From Epiperipatus broadwayi (Eukaryota; Onychophora; Udeonychophora; Euonychophora; Peripatidae), in contig JAQFVV010000447.1 of NCBI GenBank assembly GCA_028023455.1, positions 372,001-436,000 of the forward strand: a stretch of DNA of 64,000 nt. The letters run 5' to 3'. Position numbers and translations under genes: made by a program. Within the stretch, counting starts at the first letter, position 1, and each line of letters starts with the position of its first letter. Shown here piece after piece: positions 22,733 to 35,612 of the stretch. A model generated the notes under the pieces. That model was not told the DNA's origin. It saw nothing but the letters and a program-made list of their open reading frames with translations, and ran no database searches.

Positions 22733-23621
22733 GTAAGCGAAGAAAATAACTTGGCAATTTATTAATATATACGTATATATTAGTTTTCATTCTCTTCGTA
22801 GTTATTATGAATTAGGACAACGAATTATTATAATTGGTGTATCTGTTAAATCTTTTATATCTATAGGTAAGTTTATAAAGTGAAACAGCCTTAAATAGTC
22901 AATTTCAGAATAAAGACTGTACCAACTAAGGCTTTACATTGCTATACCAGCATAGGTATAGATATTACATGGACTCTGAGTCATATATGTGATTTGATAT
23001 ATCATTCTTGTCAAAGGATTGAAGACGCTCATAATTAGCAGACTAATTGAGGTTACTAAAATATTTATTTATAGACCTAGAATTAGACCTTTATAGCTAT
23101 ACAAGAAAATAGGCTTGATTTCAAAATCTTAGGATCCTGAAATTTTCAAGTCATCAGCTTGAACAATGTAAAAAAAAAAATTAATAAAAGATCAGTAGAT
23201 GCATAGCTGCAATTAAATATTTTTCATCAGGGAAGGCCAATAGCCAGACACTCATCTAAGATTTTGGTTGCCATTAATGTCTACCATGTTTATTAATTTT
23301 TCATATTTAGTTGACCCCTATAGCCAATGGAGGGAAGAAGTTAATACTCACTTGTCAGATACTGCAGAGAATGATTAGATCCATTTACTTAACCAATAAT
23401 TTTACATTATTTATAAAATAAAAGAAAAAAGATTAACAATAGTAATTATGTAATTTTACGTTCAAGATGTATTTGTAATTTTTATTTAATATGTCTTCTC
23501 GTGGTAAGAATTTTCACGATTGTTAAATCAAAGTCTAATAGTTTTCTTGCAACTGCTGCCCTTCGGTTTCAAGGTTTCTGTGAATGTTTGAAATCGTGAA
23601 TAATAATGAAGTCACAAAATA

Positions 23622-24145
23622 CACAGTGTACCCCACTAAAAAAAAGACGACTGGCCCTCTCTTTCTGTGTATCTGCAGTGCCATCTCTGAATCAACATAT
23701 GTATCCTGTAGTAAGATAGTTTAGCTATTAACTACAAAAATTTTAAGGCCTAACTCGTCTGAATTGCTAACCAATGATATGAAATATAGCAGTGTGTTTC
23801 ATAACTTTGTCACTAGTGTTCAATGATTTCCCTGTCTTGAAAATCACCTGAAAACATTCTCATGATAATTCATGGCTCCACCACTACCATATATAGTTAG
23901 GATTGCTTCAAATATTTCAGTAACAGTTTGTCCTACTTAAAACAAAATTTAATGGTAATGCATTGTATTATTGTGGGTTAAGGTATAAAGCACAATCACA
24001 TTTCATGTCATAATTTGGTTAGATTCACTAAATTTTTGTGGCGAATAGCTAAGATATAATTATATAACCCATGCATTAATTCAAAGATGGAACGTCAGAT
24101 AGCTTGGAGAGAGAACCAAGAATCTTTTATCTGGAATACACTGTG
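23622..24145. mobile_element. TIR element (MITE-like), family C, flanked by TA
   Basis: The element reads CACAGTGTACCCC at the left and ends with the inverted ...ATACACTGTG, with a TA on each outside end (23620-23621 and 24146-24147). The inverted termini continue with gaps for roughly 100 bp (CCCTCTCTTT, GTGCCATCTCTGAATCA against GATTCAAAG-type complements). No transposase frame exists. TA flanks and CAGTG-type ends suggest mobilisation by a Tc1/mariner/pogo-group transposase, which is inference. Relatives lie at 15095 and 29970. Confidence 0.78.
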
Positions 24146-24214
24146 TATTCTCTTGTTGCTTATTCTTATCCTAAAATGACTCATATCTAATAGTTTGTGT
24201 ATTTATATATATAA

Positions 24215-24310
24215 AATCAAGTTGTATATCACATGACTTATATAGCTTGCATTTACAAATATGTAAAATAAAGAACATATTAATAGCTCTAAACAAGCTT
24301 TTTTTTTTTA
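24215..24310 (+). repeat. family G fragment
   Basis: It shares AATCAAGTTGTATATCACAT, GACTTATATAGCTTG and TTTACAAAT with the first half of the hairpin insert at 50881-51075. It ends in a T run where the hairpin centre would be. Confidence 0.55.
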
Positions 24311-24464
24311 TGATAAATGCTACAAGAGGACACATTCCCATCCTCAGCCCGATTTTATTCTCTATTTCTGAACTTTTAATTCTCTGCCTTTTTATTAGTG
24401 AAACTATTTCATATCCTAAACAATTAGTAATCTTCTTAATATGTTCATCTCACTACTTTTAATA

Positions 24465-26185
24465 AATTTGTATAATTCTTTACAAAAGCCTATTAACTTT
24501 GTGATTCAGTTGTTGTTTATTCTCTATTTAAAATTCATTTAAAATCTATTTTGGTTATTCTCTTACTATCCAATCTACCATAGATTTTTTTGCTTTTCTC
24601 ATCAAGAACTTGATCATAATCAAGTCTCCTTGAATTGCCTTATTTGTTATCCACATATCTGCATCCAAACTGTATATTCCTAATTCCCTTTGAATTCTTT
24701 TTAGAATACCTTTTTATTAATACACATCATATATTAACTCTATCACTACACCATTCCATACAAATATTATTACATCATATCTGTTATCTAAAACAATGTT
24801 TAATTCTTTAGCAACTTTATTTTTTTGCATCATTTATCAATTTTACTTTCTAATCACTAACTTCTAGTTGCTCATAAGAATTCCAACTATTTATATCCGT
24901 TTACCACAATGTTATTCGCATCACCCCCCCCCCCCAGATTTTTTTCTGCTCCCTGTTTCTCTAAAATTTAGCATCATCATGTTTGACTTTTATCAATAAA
25001 TTTAATTCCCAGTTCTTTAAATGCTCTTACACAAGTCTTTAAAATTCTTTCCATGCTTTATCTATTTCCTGTATTATACTGGCAAAATATGAGAAGATTC
25101 AATAATATGTACACTCCCTCATCATCCGTTAATAGTATTTTTACACATCTTTTTAGTCCCTCTACCACTAACTCCGTTCCTTTTCAATATAATAAAAACA
25201 AAATAGGTGAAATAGGACAGTTTGCCTTAATCCAACATTTTAAATTCTAACTCTATATTTACTAATTGATAAGTGTTATTAGTTATTTTCACATAATCTC
25301 CTAGTCAAATTCATTAATGGTCCATTCTTTGTGAAAAATATGTTAAATTAACAGATTTGTAAATTTGTCACAATCTATTTCTATTTACTGTATTACGAAC
25401 TTTATATCTATAAAAGCCATTTATACAATTTTGCCCATTTTTCTACCCATTTTTATAAGTTGCATTACTACAAATAAACTATCTTCTATATATCTATCAG
25501 GTTTAAACTTTCCCTGCCTCTCTTCTACTATGTTATTCTCCTTTATCTACTTATCTATTTTTACAATGATAATATAGGCAAATGTTTCTAATTATTGATT
25601 AGTTTTCCATGGCTCTTATTCTCTTCTTCAAATGACAACCTTATTCTTGTATTAATCCAACTATATGGAATTTCTTTCTATAAATTTATATTAAACTATT
25701 AAAAAAAACATGATCAGTTTATTATCAGATTTATTCAATTTCATTTCTAGCCACCAAATTCTTCAGCATCTCCACTATTCATCTGTCAAAACCTCTTACC
25801 TTAACATTTTTCAACTTTTTAAAAGCTCCAGCTAATTCATTTTCTGTAAATTTAACTTTTTTTTGTTTGTTATATAGTTTTATCATTGTTATCTCATTCT
25901 CTTTCACATCTAAATAATTATTTAAAATTATATATATTCTTTTTCCTACAACTATATTATCTTTTCTCATTCTCCAATAATACAATATGTCTTTCCATTA
26001 TATTCCCCCTGCTTTTATATTGTTTTTTTTTCCTCTTTACACTTTTGTTGGTAATTTTCTATTTTCTATTATATTTAATTTCTTTTTGGCAATCTTTTCC
26101 AAAATCATGTTTGTCATTTTTTCCTATTATATAATATGGATCCTTATATTCACATTCACCGAATCTTTCATTTTTTTTTTTCTGC
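24465..26185 (-). pseudogene. LINE-B non-LTR retrotransposon, degenerate copy
   Basis: Nucleotide and codon-level similarity to the - strand copy at 37650-40320 runs in the same order. The minus-strand frame at 25779-25985 (KKVKFTENELAGAFKKLK, then KVRGFDR) matches FTKNELNEAGKRLKSGKARG there. Near 25160-25240, GLRQTVLFHLFCFYYIEKE corresponds to GLRQGCPMSPILFLLYLSEM. Frames are riddled with stops. This copy lacks the 100-bp inserts that interrupt the other copy near 38400 and 38900, which shows those are insertions. Confidence 0.75.
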
Positions 26186-26224
26186 CACCTAGTGGAAACT
26201 TGAGTATTCAATGTACATAGATAG

Positions 26225-26320
26225 TAGTGCTTATTAAATTCTAGTCCAGTGCTGTTATCTGAATCTCTGGTTATGACCTTTGTCAATGAGGAATTTTGGA
26301 CCTAGATCTAATGATGAAAC
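26225..26320 (-). repeat. possible degenerate family A relative
   Basis: GTTATGACCTTTGTCAATG, then AGGAATTTTGGACC and AGATCTAATG resemble the inverted family A centre. A similar piece lies at about 56755-56890 (GATGAGGAGTTTTGGACC). Confidence 0.4.
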
Positions 26321-27186
26321 TGGGGTAGAAAAAAAAAGTTTGTTCTAGAATAGCAATGTTTAAGTTGATGTCATGTGATGTTTTTTTTGGTTTTACATCC
26401 ATTTTAATCAAAATCTAAAGGTGCTAGTAGTTATTATAAAACTGAGGACAATCAAATATTGATACTGAACCAATATCAGATCCATATAGCATTGCAAGCA
26501 AGCTGCTTTATATTCAAATAAGATGTTTTTGAATTTTGATTTCAGGATGAAAGGTACATTAGATTTAAAAAAAGATTCAGGTCCAACACTTCTCAATAAT
26601 GAAACCCATAACCACAGCAAGTCAGAGGGTAACATTAGGACAGCACCGAATAGGAAATAATAAGCAGTGCCATTTAGTGTCTTTTGATTACTCACTCAGA
26701 ATAGGAATTCTTTGCATTTTTAAAGTCCTGATTATTAAATTATGAATAAACATATTACTGTACATTGTTTACTGTAATAATAGAGTGGCATATTTTGAAG
26801 ATCAAGATCCTGGATAAAGACTCCAGCTCTATTATTTCCAGTGCTATGCCTTTTTTATAAACACCCAAGTAATAAACCATTTGAGTTATACCCTTTGCAG
26901 TTTAGTATAATGTTAGAGTGGCAGATTCTAAATCTCCAGGTTCATAGATTGGTAATAAATTGAGAGGTTGTCAATCTTTTGCATGCGCCTAATATTGCTT
27001 CTTAGACAGCCAATCAGATATTAAGACAGCAGTCTGAAGAGCGATCATAATTCCAGCTTTATTACTTAGAATTCTCAAACTTTGTAAGAACTCATGAGCA
27101 ATAAACTATTATATTTAAAAATATTTTTTAAAATAATAATCATAAATTCTATTTTAAAAAGTAAAGTACATATATGTGCATAACAT

Positions 27187-27385
27187 ACAGACAATGAAGT
27201 TAGTCCGATCTTAGAATTAAAAGTGCAATTTAAATTTAGCTAAAGCTTCCGAGAGACTTTGCTCTCATAATCATAACACAGACTATTAGTAGCTATGATT
27301 ATGAGAGCAAAATCTCTCGAAAGCAGCTAAATTTAAATTGCACTTTTAATTCTAAGATCAGACTAGCTTCATTGTCTGTGCGTTG
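27187..27385. repeat. inverted repeat (hairpin element), about 95-bp arms
   Basis: The left arm begins ACAGACAATGAAGTTAGTC and the right arm ends GACTAGCTTCATTGTCTGT. The arms share CTTAGAATTAAAAGTGCAAT, TTAAATTTAGCT and GCTCTCATAATCATA around a loop near 27279-27289. The arms are nearly identical, so the structure is young or maintained by gene conversion. No reading frame is present. Confidence 0.92.
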
Positions 27386-27478
27386 ACAGTTCATTTCAAG
27401 AAGATAACAAACTTGATTTAAATCGTACATATCTAAATATGTTATAATTAATGCTAAAAAGCCAAAAATAATTATTTT

Positions 27479-27647
27479 CTTCAATCACAATTGGGATTTT
27501 TATATTTAATGAAATAAAAGTGTAGGGTGGCTGTAAATTAATTAATTCAATCATTCATTATAAGAACTAATGATTGAATTAATTAATTTTTGAACACTCC
27601 CTGCTTTTATTTCAAGTTAAATCTAAAAACCCAAATTATGGGTGAAG
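27479..27647. repeat. inverted repeat (MITE-like), about 75-bp arms
   Basis: The arms share GAAATAAAAG, AGGGTG or AGGGAGTG, and ATTAATTAATTCAATCATT around a 12-13 bp centre (27560-27571). The sequence inside the arms, AGGGTGnnC followed by AAATTAATTAATT, resembles ends of small mariner-type elements, but borders and target duplication are not clear. Confidence 0.85.
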
Positions 27648-28589
27648 AAAGCAATTATTTTTAACTTTTAGTTCTAAATAAAGAAGAGCAAATGACATAC
27701 AATTATCCAACAAATAGAATATTTAAATGGACTAATTTAAATAAAAAGTATCCATAATTACATTACAGTATAAATAAAACAGCAACGATAATTAATTTAA
27801 AAGAGCTATGATTATGGAGAACTTCACCAAAAGTGCACTCAGCTTTATGTTATAAAGAAGAAAGAAACCACTTCGTTATGCAAATGAACAAACATATGCA
27901 AATTTGAATTACAAATATAAATGAAAAGAAAAATCAATATTGTAAAATATTTTTTATATATTATTTTTAATTTTTTAGTATTTGGATACCTTTCATAATT
28001 ATTCCAATTCTAATTTTAAAACAGAAAATAAAACAAAGTGGCAATCTGTATAATATTTGAAAGAAATTCATCCACATTAAAAATCAAAGCCAATATTATT
28101 TTGTTTATGAAAGAAGTATTTTTAAAAAGAAATTTTTACTATCAAGAGAAATTACAATTTGTTTTTATTTTAGTTGATCATAAAAGCTTTTTAATATAAG
28201 TCTTTTTTAAAATATTGTATATGTTCTCATGCACAACACTGAAAACTTATTGAGTTGATATCAAAGTATATGAAATTATATCTTGCCAACTGGACTGCTT
28301 GAAATATTTAATTGTCATATTATATTGTCATCTATTTTCTATCACATTGATAAAATTTAAAGGAAATTAATTACAAAATTTATCTTAACCAAAGGAGTTT
28401 TTAAGTTAAATAAAGTGTTTAAAAATGCAAAGGGAAAATAAATAAATATTTTTATTATTAAATATATTTTGCTAATGCCCATTTATGAATCTACAACTTA
28501 GGTGTGCCATTATGAGACTAGATTTCATATTACAAAACAAAGTTGGAGAAATGTATGTTGGAATCAAAAGGGAATAATATAGGTGAGAA

Positions 28590-28865
28590 AAAAACAGCTA
28601 TCCTTGGAAGAATTAAAAGGCTTAATAGAGTCAAACTGGCCATAATTCTAAAAGAAATGACAATAAATGGATAATTGTTTTACTCAAACCTAAGAGATTT
28701 AAAAGATCTAGAAAGCTACCACTTGTGAGATGAATATGTATAATAAAGAAGTTTTCTGGAATAACATAGAGAAAAAAAGCCCTAAATTTGGAAAGGCAAA
28801 GTGAAACTCTAAAAGATTTTCATTTCAACCTGGTAATAATAATTGAAAATTGATGATGATGATGG
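28590..28865 (+). pseudogene. 3' fragment of RTE-like LINE (RTE-A)
   Basis: It aligns with the last 280 bp of the element at 59640-62465: GAAGAATTAAAAGGCTTAA against GAAAAAATTAAAAGACTGAA, AAGCTACCACTTGTGAGATG, and the GATGATGATGAT tail. Stops break the frame. 5' truncation is usual for LINEs. Confidence 0.8.
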
Positions 28866-29604
28866 TTCTCAATAACATTATATATTACTGTTATTCACAC
28901 ATGCCATTTATACAAACATACATTTTATCTTATTTCTGCAAACTTTAATTAGCGTAAGTAAAAATATTAGTTTCAATCTGCCTTGCTTTTTATATAAAAA
29001 CCTCTTAGTATGTCTTCTTTTTATCATTATTTGCATTAATTTATTGATTTTTCTTTCTTGTATTCATAGCCATGGCATTTTTATTCAGTTTTTTCATCTA
29101 TATTAACTAATAATTTCAAATATTTACATTGATAAACAATTTTAAATGCTTGTGATTAAGCAAATACAGTAGTTGGTAATTATTTCCATTTTTCTTTTTT
29201 TTTTAATAACTCATTTTCGGAATTGTAAAAAATAATCTGAGTAGCTTTCTTTTATAGTATGAAAAATGATTTCTTTGTGCTTATTTGATTTGTCACTTTT
29301 GTGTACCTATTTATCTAGTATACATATGTGTGTGTGTGTGCTTTTTAGAAATTACAAATAATTTTTTATGATAAATAAAGGATTAAAATATAAAACAATA
29401 GTCAAGTTAATTTAAAGGGCTCAATTGTTAGATGTTAAAATATTAAACAGTAGTCAAATTAATTTGTTAATGCAATATAGTATCAAGTTGCTAAGGCAGC
29501 AGTTGAAAAAAGATTCCATTTTTCGTATAGTTCTGTCTATGTCTGTGCTTATTTACTTATATGTGATTTGCTTTTGAAGTCAAAATATGTTTCTATAGTT
29601 AATA

Positions 29605-29925
29605 AATATGATTATCATCATTGTCAACCATTCCACTACAGAATGAAGGTCTCTCCAAGTGCAATCCATCTTCTCTGATCTCTAGTCTCTCTTGTCCACA
29701 TCACCCCTGCACACTTTTTTCTTTCATCCATCTCACAGGTGATCTCTTTCTGGATCTTTTACAATTTCTTGGAATCCAGTTTAAGATTTCAATTGTCCAT
29801 CTATTATCATCTCTTCTAGCAATATATTCACCCCAAGTCCACTTCAGTCTTTTAATTTTTTCAATGATGTCAGTAACACATGTGTTGTTCTCTTACCCAT
29901 ATATTGTGTTTTCGATTAATAAATA
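29605..29925 (-). pseudogene. 3' fragment of RTE-A on the minus strand
   Basis: The complement of 62160-62455 is recognisable: ATCATCATTGTCAACCATT at the tail end, CAATTTCTTGGAATCCAGTT, GATTTCAATTGTCCATCTAT and TCTAGCAATAT. It is a 5'-truncated copy whose 3' tail faces left. Confidence 0.85.
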
Positions 29926-29969
29926 TATGATTTATTATTTACATGGTTTATTAAAACATTGAATGTTGT

Positions 29970-30462
29970 ATACATTGCATATGTATCTCATTGAAAAAAT
30001 AATGATTCTCTCTCCATGCTGACTTATGCTCTGAATTAACATATGTGTTATGTAGAAATATAGTTTAACTATTCATCACAAAAATTTTAGGCTCAAATAT
30101 ATATGAAATGTGGCAGTGTGTTTTTTATCTTTATAGACCATCTTCGAAGCTTTTTCTGCCATCATGAACTTGAAAACATTCTTGTGTTTATGGCTGCACT
30201 ACCATACACAATTAGGAATCATTTCAAATATTTCAGTAGTAGTTTTGCCCATTTAAAACAAAATTAAATGTTAACCATGTTATTCCATCATGGGTTAAGG
30301 TATGAAACACAGTTATGTTTTATGTTGTAACTCATGATATCATAAAATTTTCATGATGAATAATTAAACTATGTCACTACTTAATACTTGCCTTAATTCA
30401 GAGATGGCACTGCAGGCTATTTATAAAGAGAACCATCACCAATCATTTTTTCACACTGGCCA
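29970..30462. mobile_element. TIR element (MITE-like), family C, second full-length copy
   Basis: The ends are inverted copies: left GATTCTCTCTCC, CTCTGAATTAACATATG and TAGTTTAACTATTCATCA; right TTAATTCAGAGATGGCA, GAGAACC and CACACTG. The interior matches 23622-24145 (AAAACAAAATTAAATG, GGGTTAAGGTATGAAACACA). The left terminus is eroded. Confidence 0.75.
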
Positions 30463-31179
30463 CATTATGGATAATTTAATAAAATATTTATAACATTTCT
30501 GTAATTAGTTTATATTTGCTTAGATAAATTGATAAGATCTTTTAAAATAAAGCTGAAATAATTTTTCCCCAATAAAATTTATTATAAAGAAGTACAATAT
30601 ATTTGTGTACCTTATTGTGTAGATTAAAAAAGTAATTGAATGATTAGTTGCTTGGAAGATCATATGACATTTACATTTGAGCAACACAACTGAAAAGTCT
30701 TTCAATCCAGAAACCTCTAGCTCTTGAGACTATAATTCTATCACTATATTAAACAACATAAGGTAAAATTGAATGATTAGTTACATGGAAGGTCATGTGA
30801 TGTTCAAGGACTGGAAGTGATGGTAGAGCTTTGATTCAGGGGAAAGTTATAGCTTTTGAGGTTATCATTTACCACTGTACTAAACCAAATGATGAATTCC
30901 AAGTTCATAATTGAATAATTAGTTGAAGGTTATAAAGTTAATCAAATTCTTATTGCTTATATTGCCAATTTTCAGTAATAAAGTCAGAGAAAAGTTTATA
31001 GTAGGAAGAAAGAAGAAGCAGACATGCTAAAAATAAGGACAGATGAATCTGCAAGTTAGAACATTTCAGATAAAAGTGGACTTGTGATAAGTTATTGAAA
31101 TTAGTGTTGGGTATTTCAAAACAAGAAGTAATTATAATCCAGGGTACAATAGAAACCACCAAAATAGACATATAAAACC

Positions 31180-31245
31180 ACTAAACATCACATGATCACC
31201 AATTTTTGTGCCTGCTCATAACTGTATGGAGAGTTTTTCCTGTTT
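31180..31245 (+). repeat. family A end-only remnant
   Basis: ACTAAACATCACATGATCAC is followed after about 30 bp by CTGTATGGAGAGTTTTTCCT. This joins the two outer ends of family A with the centre missing, as an internal deletion or a solo form would. Confidence 0.6.
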
Positions 31246-31796
31246 GTGTTATTAACACCAGCAAAAAACATGAAGAATGAGGCTTCTAAAATACTTTAAA
31301 CTTGTCTGCAGTTTTATTTTTCTAGAAAGAACATTGAGCACAATTAGAAAAATTTCAGAATCACTCATCAACCTGTGCCTATTATCTAAAAGCTATCACA
31401 AGTAGGTCTGTGACACATAAATAGAAAATTACTGGTTCTAAGATCCATGTGTGTAGAGAACATTGCAGGCAATTGTTTTTGGCACCACCATTATTAAAAA
31501 GATGACTGATCTTGGATATTACTATGTAAACTGTATATATATGAAATGAACTGTATATAAAATTAATTGTAAAAATTGTAATATGCTTATTATGTATATA
31601 TAGGGAAACATTTAAAAAAGTCAAAGAATATGACAGTGCAATTAATAAAACAGATGATAAATCTGATTTATACATTTACTACATATATGGACATAAAATG
31701 GATGTTATAAAAAAGTAAAATTTTTAAATTACATTAAAAATCCAAAAATAAATAAATAAATGAAACAAATTATATTAAACATAACATAAATAAATG

Positions 31797-32445
31797 GGTA
31801 CTAGTATCATCAACAGTACAGGCCACTGGATGGCGCTGTTTCTCCTCAAAAACACTTTATTATAATGTTACATGGCTCTGACCTTTTAATAAGTAACTGA
31901 CCTTTTTGTACAATGTCTTTTTATTACATTTTTTAAATAACTAAATAGTAAATGTCTATTTTCTTAAACTTACTTCTTTTTAATAAATAGCTGCTCCTTT
32001 TTAATAAGTAAATAGTTAACAACATCTTTTTAATAACTAAATAGTAAATAATGTCTTTTTAATTACATTTTTTTAATAACTAAATAGTAAACATCTTTTT
32101 AACCTAATTTTTACACCCTTCAAAATTAACTTCATAAACACTGTGATGGTTTGAATATTTTTAGAACCTAATACTAAGTAATTTGAATGTAATACAATAA
32201 TTTATTAAATAAGATTTCAAATGTTACGTTGACTTAAAATCAAAACACCCTCAAATTATACGTTATTGCAGGCTCAATAGTGATCATTTAGAGAGTAAGA
32301 ACAGGGTGCTTTAACTAAGTGTGAATTGCAAGAAATTAGCATAACACACTTCAGGTCATTGTACAGCCTCGGAAAGGTATATTAAACTGTTTGAGGCTAG
32401 CAACAGTGCCATCAAGTGTCATGTGCTGTTGATGATACTAGTACC
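31797..32445. mobile_element. TIR element (MITE-like), about 650 bp, with about 45-bp termini
   Basis: It begins GGTACTAGTATCATCAACAG and ends with the exact inverse CTGTTGATGATACTAGTACC. The next blocks (CACTGGATGGC..TGTTTC and its complement) also pair. The interior has four to five degenerate repeats of CTTTTTAATAACTAAATAGT (31915-32115). No transposase is present. Confidence 0.88.
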
Positions 32446-33339
32446 AATAATTGTATAAATATTTATAAAACTTCAATAAACTTAGTGAAAGAGTTTATTT
32501 TTATTTATTTTAAACTTAGTTAATAACTGATCAATTAAAATGAATGGAAAATTATATAATAAAATACTGTATATAAAGTTGTATAAGATATGATTTTATT
32601 TATTCTGTGTATAGTTATGTTATATAATTCCCTTTATTGGATCTGTAATCAGAATAGTTGTATCATAATTTTATTTTATTCATGTTTTGCTTTATTTATT
32701 ATCATTGTTGTAATTTTACTTCTATTATAAATCAAGTAGCTGGTGCTCTGTGTGCAATAATTGGTTAACAGTTAAAACAGATGTTTAACTGTTGCTAAGG
32801 GCATAAAATCCATGTGACAAAAAGGCTTTTAATATACAATTATTAATATATATTTTCTATAATAGCTATTATGTACGATAATTTTATTATAGTTTGTGTA
32901 AATAAAGTTATTTAAAATTTATCTCCCCTCATTCCAACACATTTAATTTCAGTTATTGTTATGCTTTCCACTATTAAATAAATATTAAAAAAAAGAATAA
33001 TTAGTTGCTAAAGAGGTCATGTGATATTTGAATACCTGAAGTGTTAATCTGAGTTTGTATTCAGAAACCTTTGAACTCAATAAAATATCAAGTGACTCTA
33101 TCCCATGACTCTAGCTTACACATTGCAGTTTTAGCAGCATACTCTTTTCTTCCCATCACAGTTATGACATCTAATGTAAGATTTAGTAACTAATAGATGC
33201 TGGATGATTGTATTTACTAAATCTCTATCTATTGTTGCCCTGTCCAATGTTCCCCAACTAATTTCTAGCTTATGTCTTTATAGGCGAGGAGTTTGGGATC
33301 ATGAATCAGTGTACCTGAACTTTTAGGTTGCTAGAGGAA

Positions 33340-33480
33340 ATGTGTATTAAATCCTAAGGTCCAGTGCATTATTCCATGATTCACAATTTCTCATTGATCA
33401 AAGCCATAAGTTTAGTAACTAATCTGGGAATATTGGATAGGATAGCATTGGATATAGATTTATTAAGCATTATTATCTGA
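33340..33480 (+). repeat. degenerate family A copy
   Basis: ATTAAATCCTAAGGTCCAG, CTCATTGATCAAAGCCATAA and TCTGGGAATATTGGAT follow the family A order. The CTGATGA and GAAAC boxes are both mutated. Confidence 0.65.
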
Positions 33481-35544
33481 TATTTATTAATTAGTAAATC
33501 TTATATTAGGTAATATGTTTGTGACGAAAGTTTCAAATCTTTAGGCTCTTGAGTTTGTCACCAAATCATGTTCTAAATATACTCATATGTGGTAAAAATA
33601 ACTTTTCAGGTTTTCTTAGGCTTTCACTTCTTTTGAAAAAGTAAGGGATTCTAGAAACTTAATCTGTTTTTCTGGTTACCACAGGAGAGCTTACTTTAGA
33701 ATAAATTGTGCACCAGTATATGCAACTGGTTGCTATGTAATTGTATTTTTGACTACATATAGTTAAAAACATGGCAACTTAGAATAAAATTCAAAATTAT
33801 ATCCGCAGCAAGTTTTTGAAACTTTTAAAGATATCACTTGACATCATTATAGTAAAACTATCTTATTTAAATAACTATATCATTTGCAGTTGTTTATCTT
33901 TTATTATTCTAACAGACTGCTTTATTCCAAAATCGCTGAATTATTGCTTCCATTTATACAGCTGTAAATATACTTTGACAAATATAAATTATATTTCAGA
34001 CATAATTGCATCTTAAATATTTGAATCATTAAAGCATTTCTAATGATTTTTACATTTGATTGTTGAAGGATCCAATTGTGTGAAATTTAATGCTTGTCTG
34101 TGATATGGGCTTGGAATTTTAATGAAGTTTAGAAATGATTTTAAGCATTTAATAATTTTCAAGTAAGCTCATGATTTGATACTCAACACTTAATTATCTA
34201 AATATTGCTCAATAAACAGATATCTAGTTTTTCTAAGCTAGAATATAAAAGAAAGAAAGAAAAACATATTATGCCTTATCAAGCGGTTGTTATCTGGCAT
34301 ATTACTTGTTCACAGTTTATATAATTATTTGCCAGGAGATTATTTGATGATGAAGTTTGCTATGACCACACCCTGGAGAGAAAAAGATCAGCCTGGAAAA
34401 ATAATTTGAATAATAAGGGGTAAGAATTGGGTAAATTTATTGTGATATGTAAGGATTTTGGATGGAGGAAATGTTTTATATTTAACATATAGTTATTTAG
34501 CACATTGAATACTCACTTAAATTATACTTGGAATAAATTCATGTTTTTGGTATTAGTAACATCATGCTTTAACCGATTGATCTAATTGGCCAGGAGAGAA
34601 TGTTTAACATGGCTAACAGAGTTTTGGGCATGTAATCTATGCAGAGAAACTCTGACTGTTTATTGAAAAAGACATTTTACATCATCACAAGTCTGATTTT
34701 TAAGCATACAGCATATATATACAAACTTCTCTGACTCTCCAAGGAGGCATTTTATATCATGCCCCTAATATTTCTGATAAGAATGGGGAATGTATATAAG
34801 GATAAGATATTGCAATGGAACAACTTTTATTAAAATGGGATAAAAAAAATGAATTGGTAAACTATGAAAATGATTCATTAGGGATAACAGTAGAAGTAAA
34901 TGGGCTTATACTGATTTTAGGTGGTTGCACGAGGAATGCTTAGATTGGTTAAAAGTATCTCTGGTGCAGAGGGATTGTGCACAGAATCATTTATATTGCA
35001 ACATCTTATACATTAAATGTTCTATATTTAATAGATTGTGATGAAATATCTTGTTGCATTTTAGTGAGGTAAAAAATTTAATAAGACCCTGACTAATTTA
35101 GCTTAATGATAAGAATGACTGATTCAAAAGCTAAAGGTACCTGGATCAATTCTCCACTAAGCAAAATAAAAAATCTCAATTTATTAGTTATTTGAATGAA
35201 ACTTGATTACTTCCTAATGGTTACTGTATGGTTTAACATAGTGATAGAGTGGTGAATATGAGAACTAAAGCCTTCTGGTTCAAAACTCATTTGGTCACTT
35301 CTCAAAGGTCCATGATTTTAATTAATGACCGTCCTCTCATTTAGACATTAGTCAAAAGTCTTGATGATTATCAAATCATGATGAGAGTTTGAGCGATTTT
35401 ACTCTATAGCTAAAAATAACCAGATGCCCACTGGCTGTTTAATGTTTGATGAGTAGCTGGGTTGGCTCTAGATTAGCTATATGATGATAAGGATCCAAAG
35501 TCTCTTGAAAAAAGAAAAACCCAAGTTTGCTTGTTTCATATTTG

Positions 35545-35612
35545 AACCCAGTTCTTAAGCGTGGTAAACAAATGCACAGCTTTCACACCACGTATCTTTT
35601 ATATGGACTAAT
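35545..35612 (-). repeat. tRNA-like SINE fragment
   Basis: On the minus strand ACGTGGTGTGAAAGCTGTGC precedes, at tRNA-like distance, the B-box-like GGGTTCAAATA. No closed cloverleaf is evident. Similar weak tRNA-like stretches lie at about 35095-35160 (+), 36395-36470 (-) and 46625-46700 (+). Confidence 0.4.

Noticed and set aside
29621-29962. 113-residue + strand frame
   Set aside because: It is antisense to an RTE-A 3' fragment.
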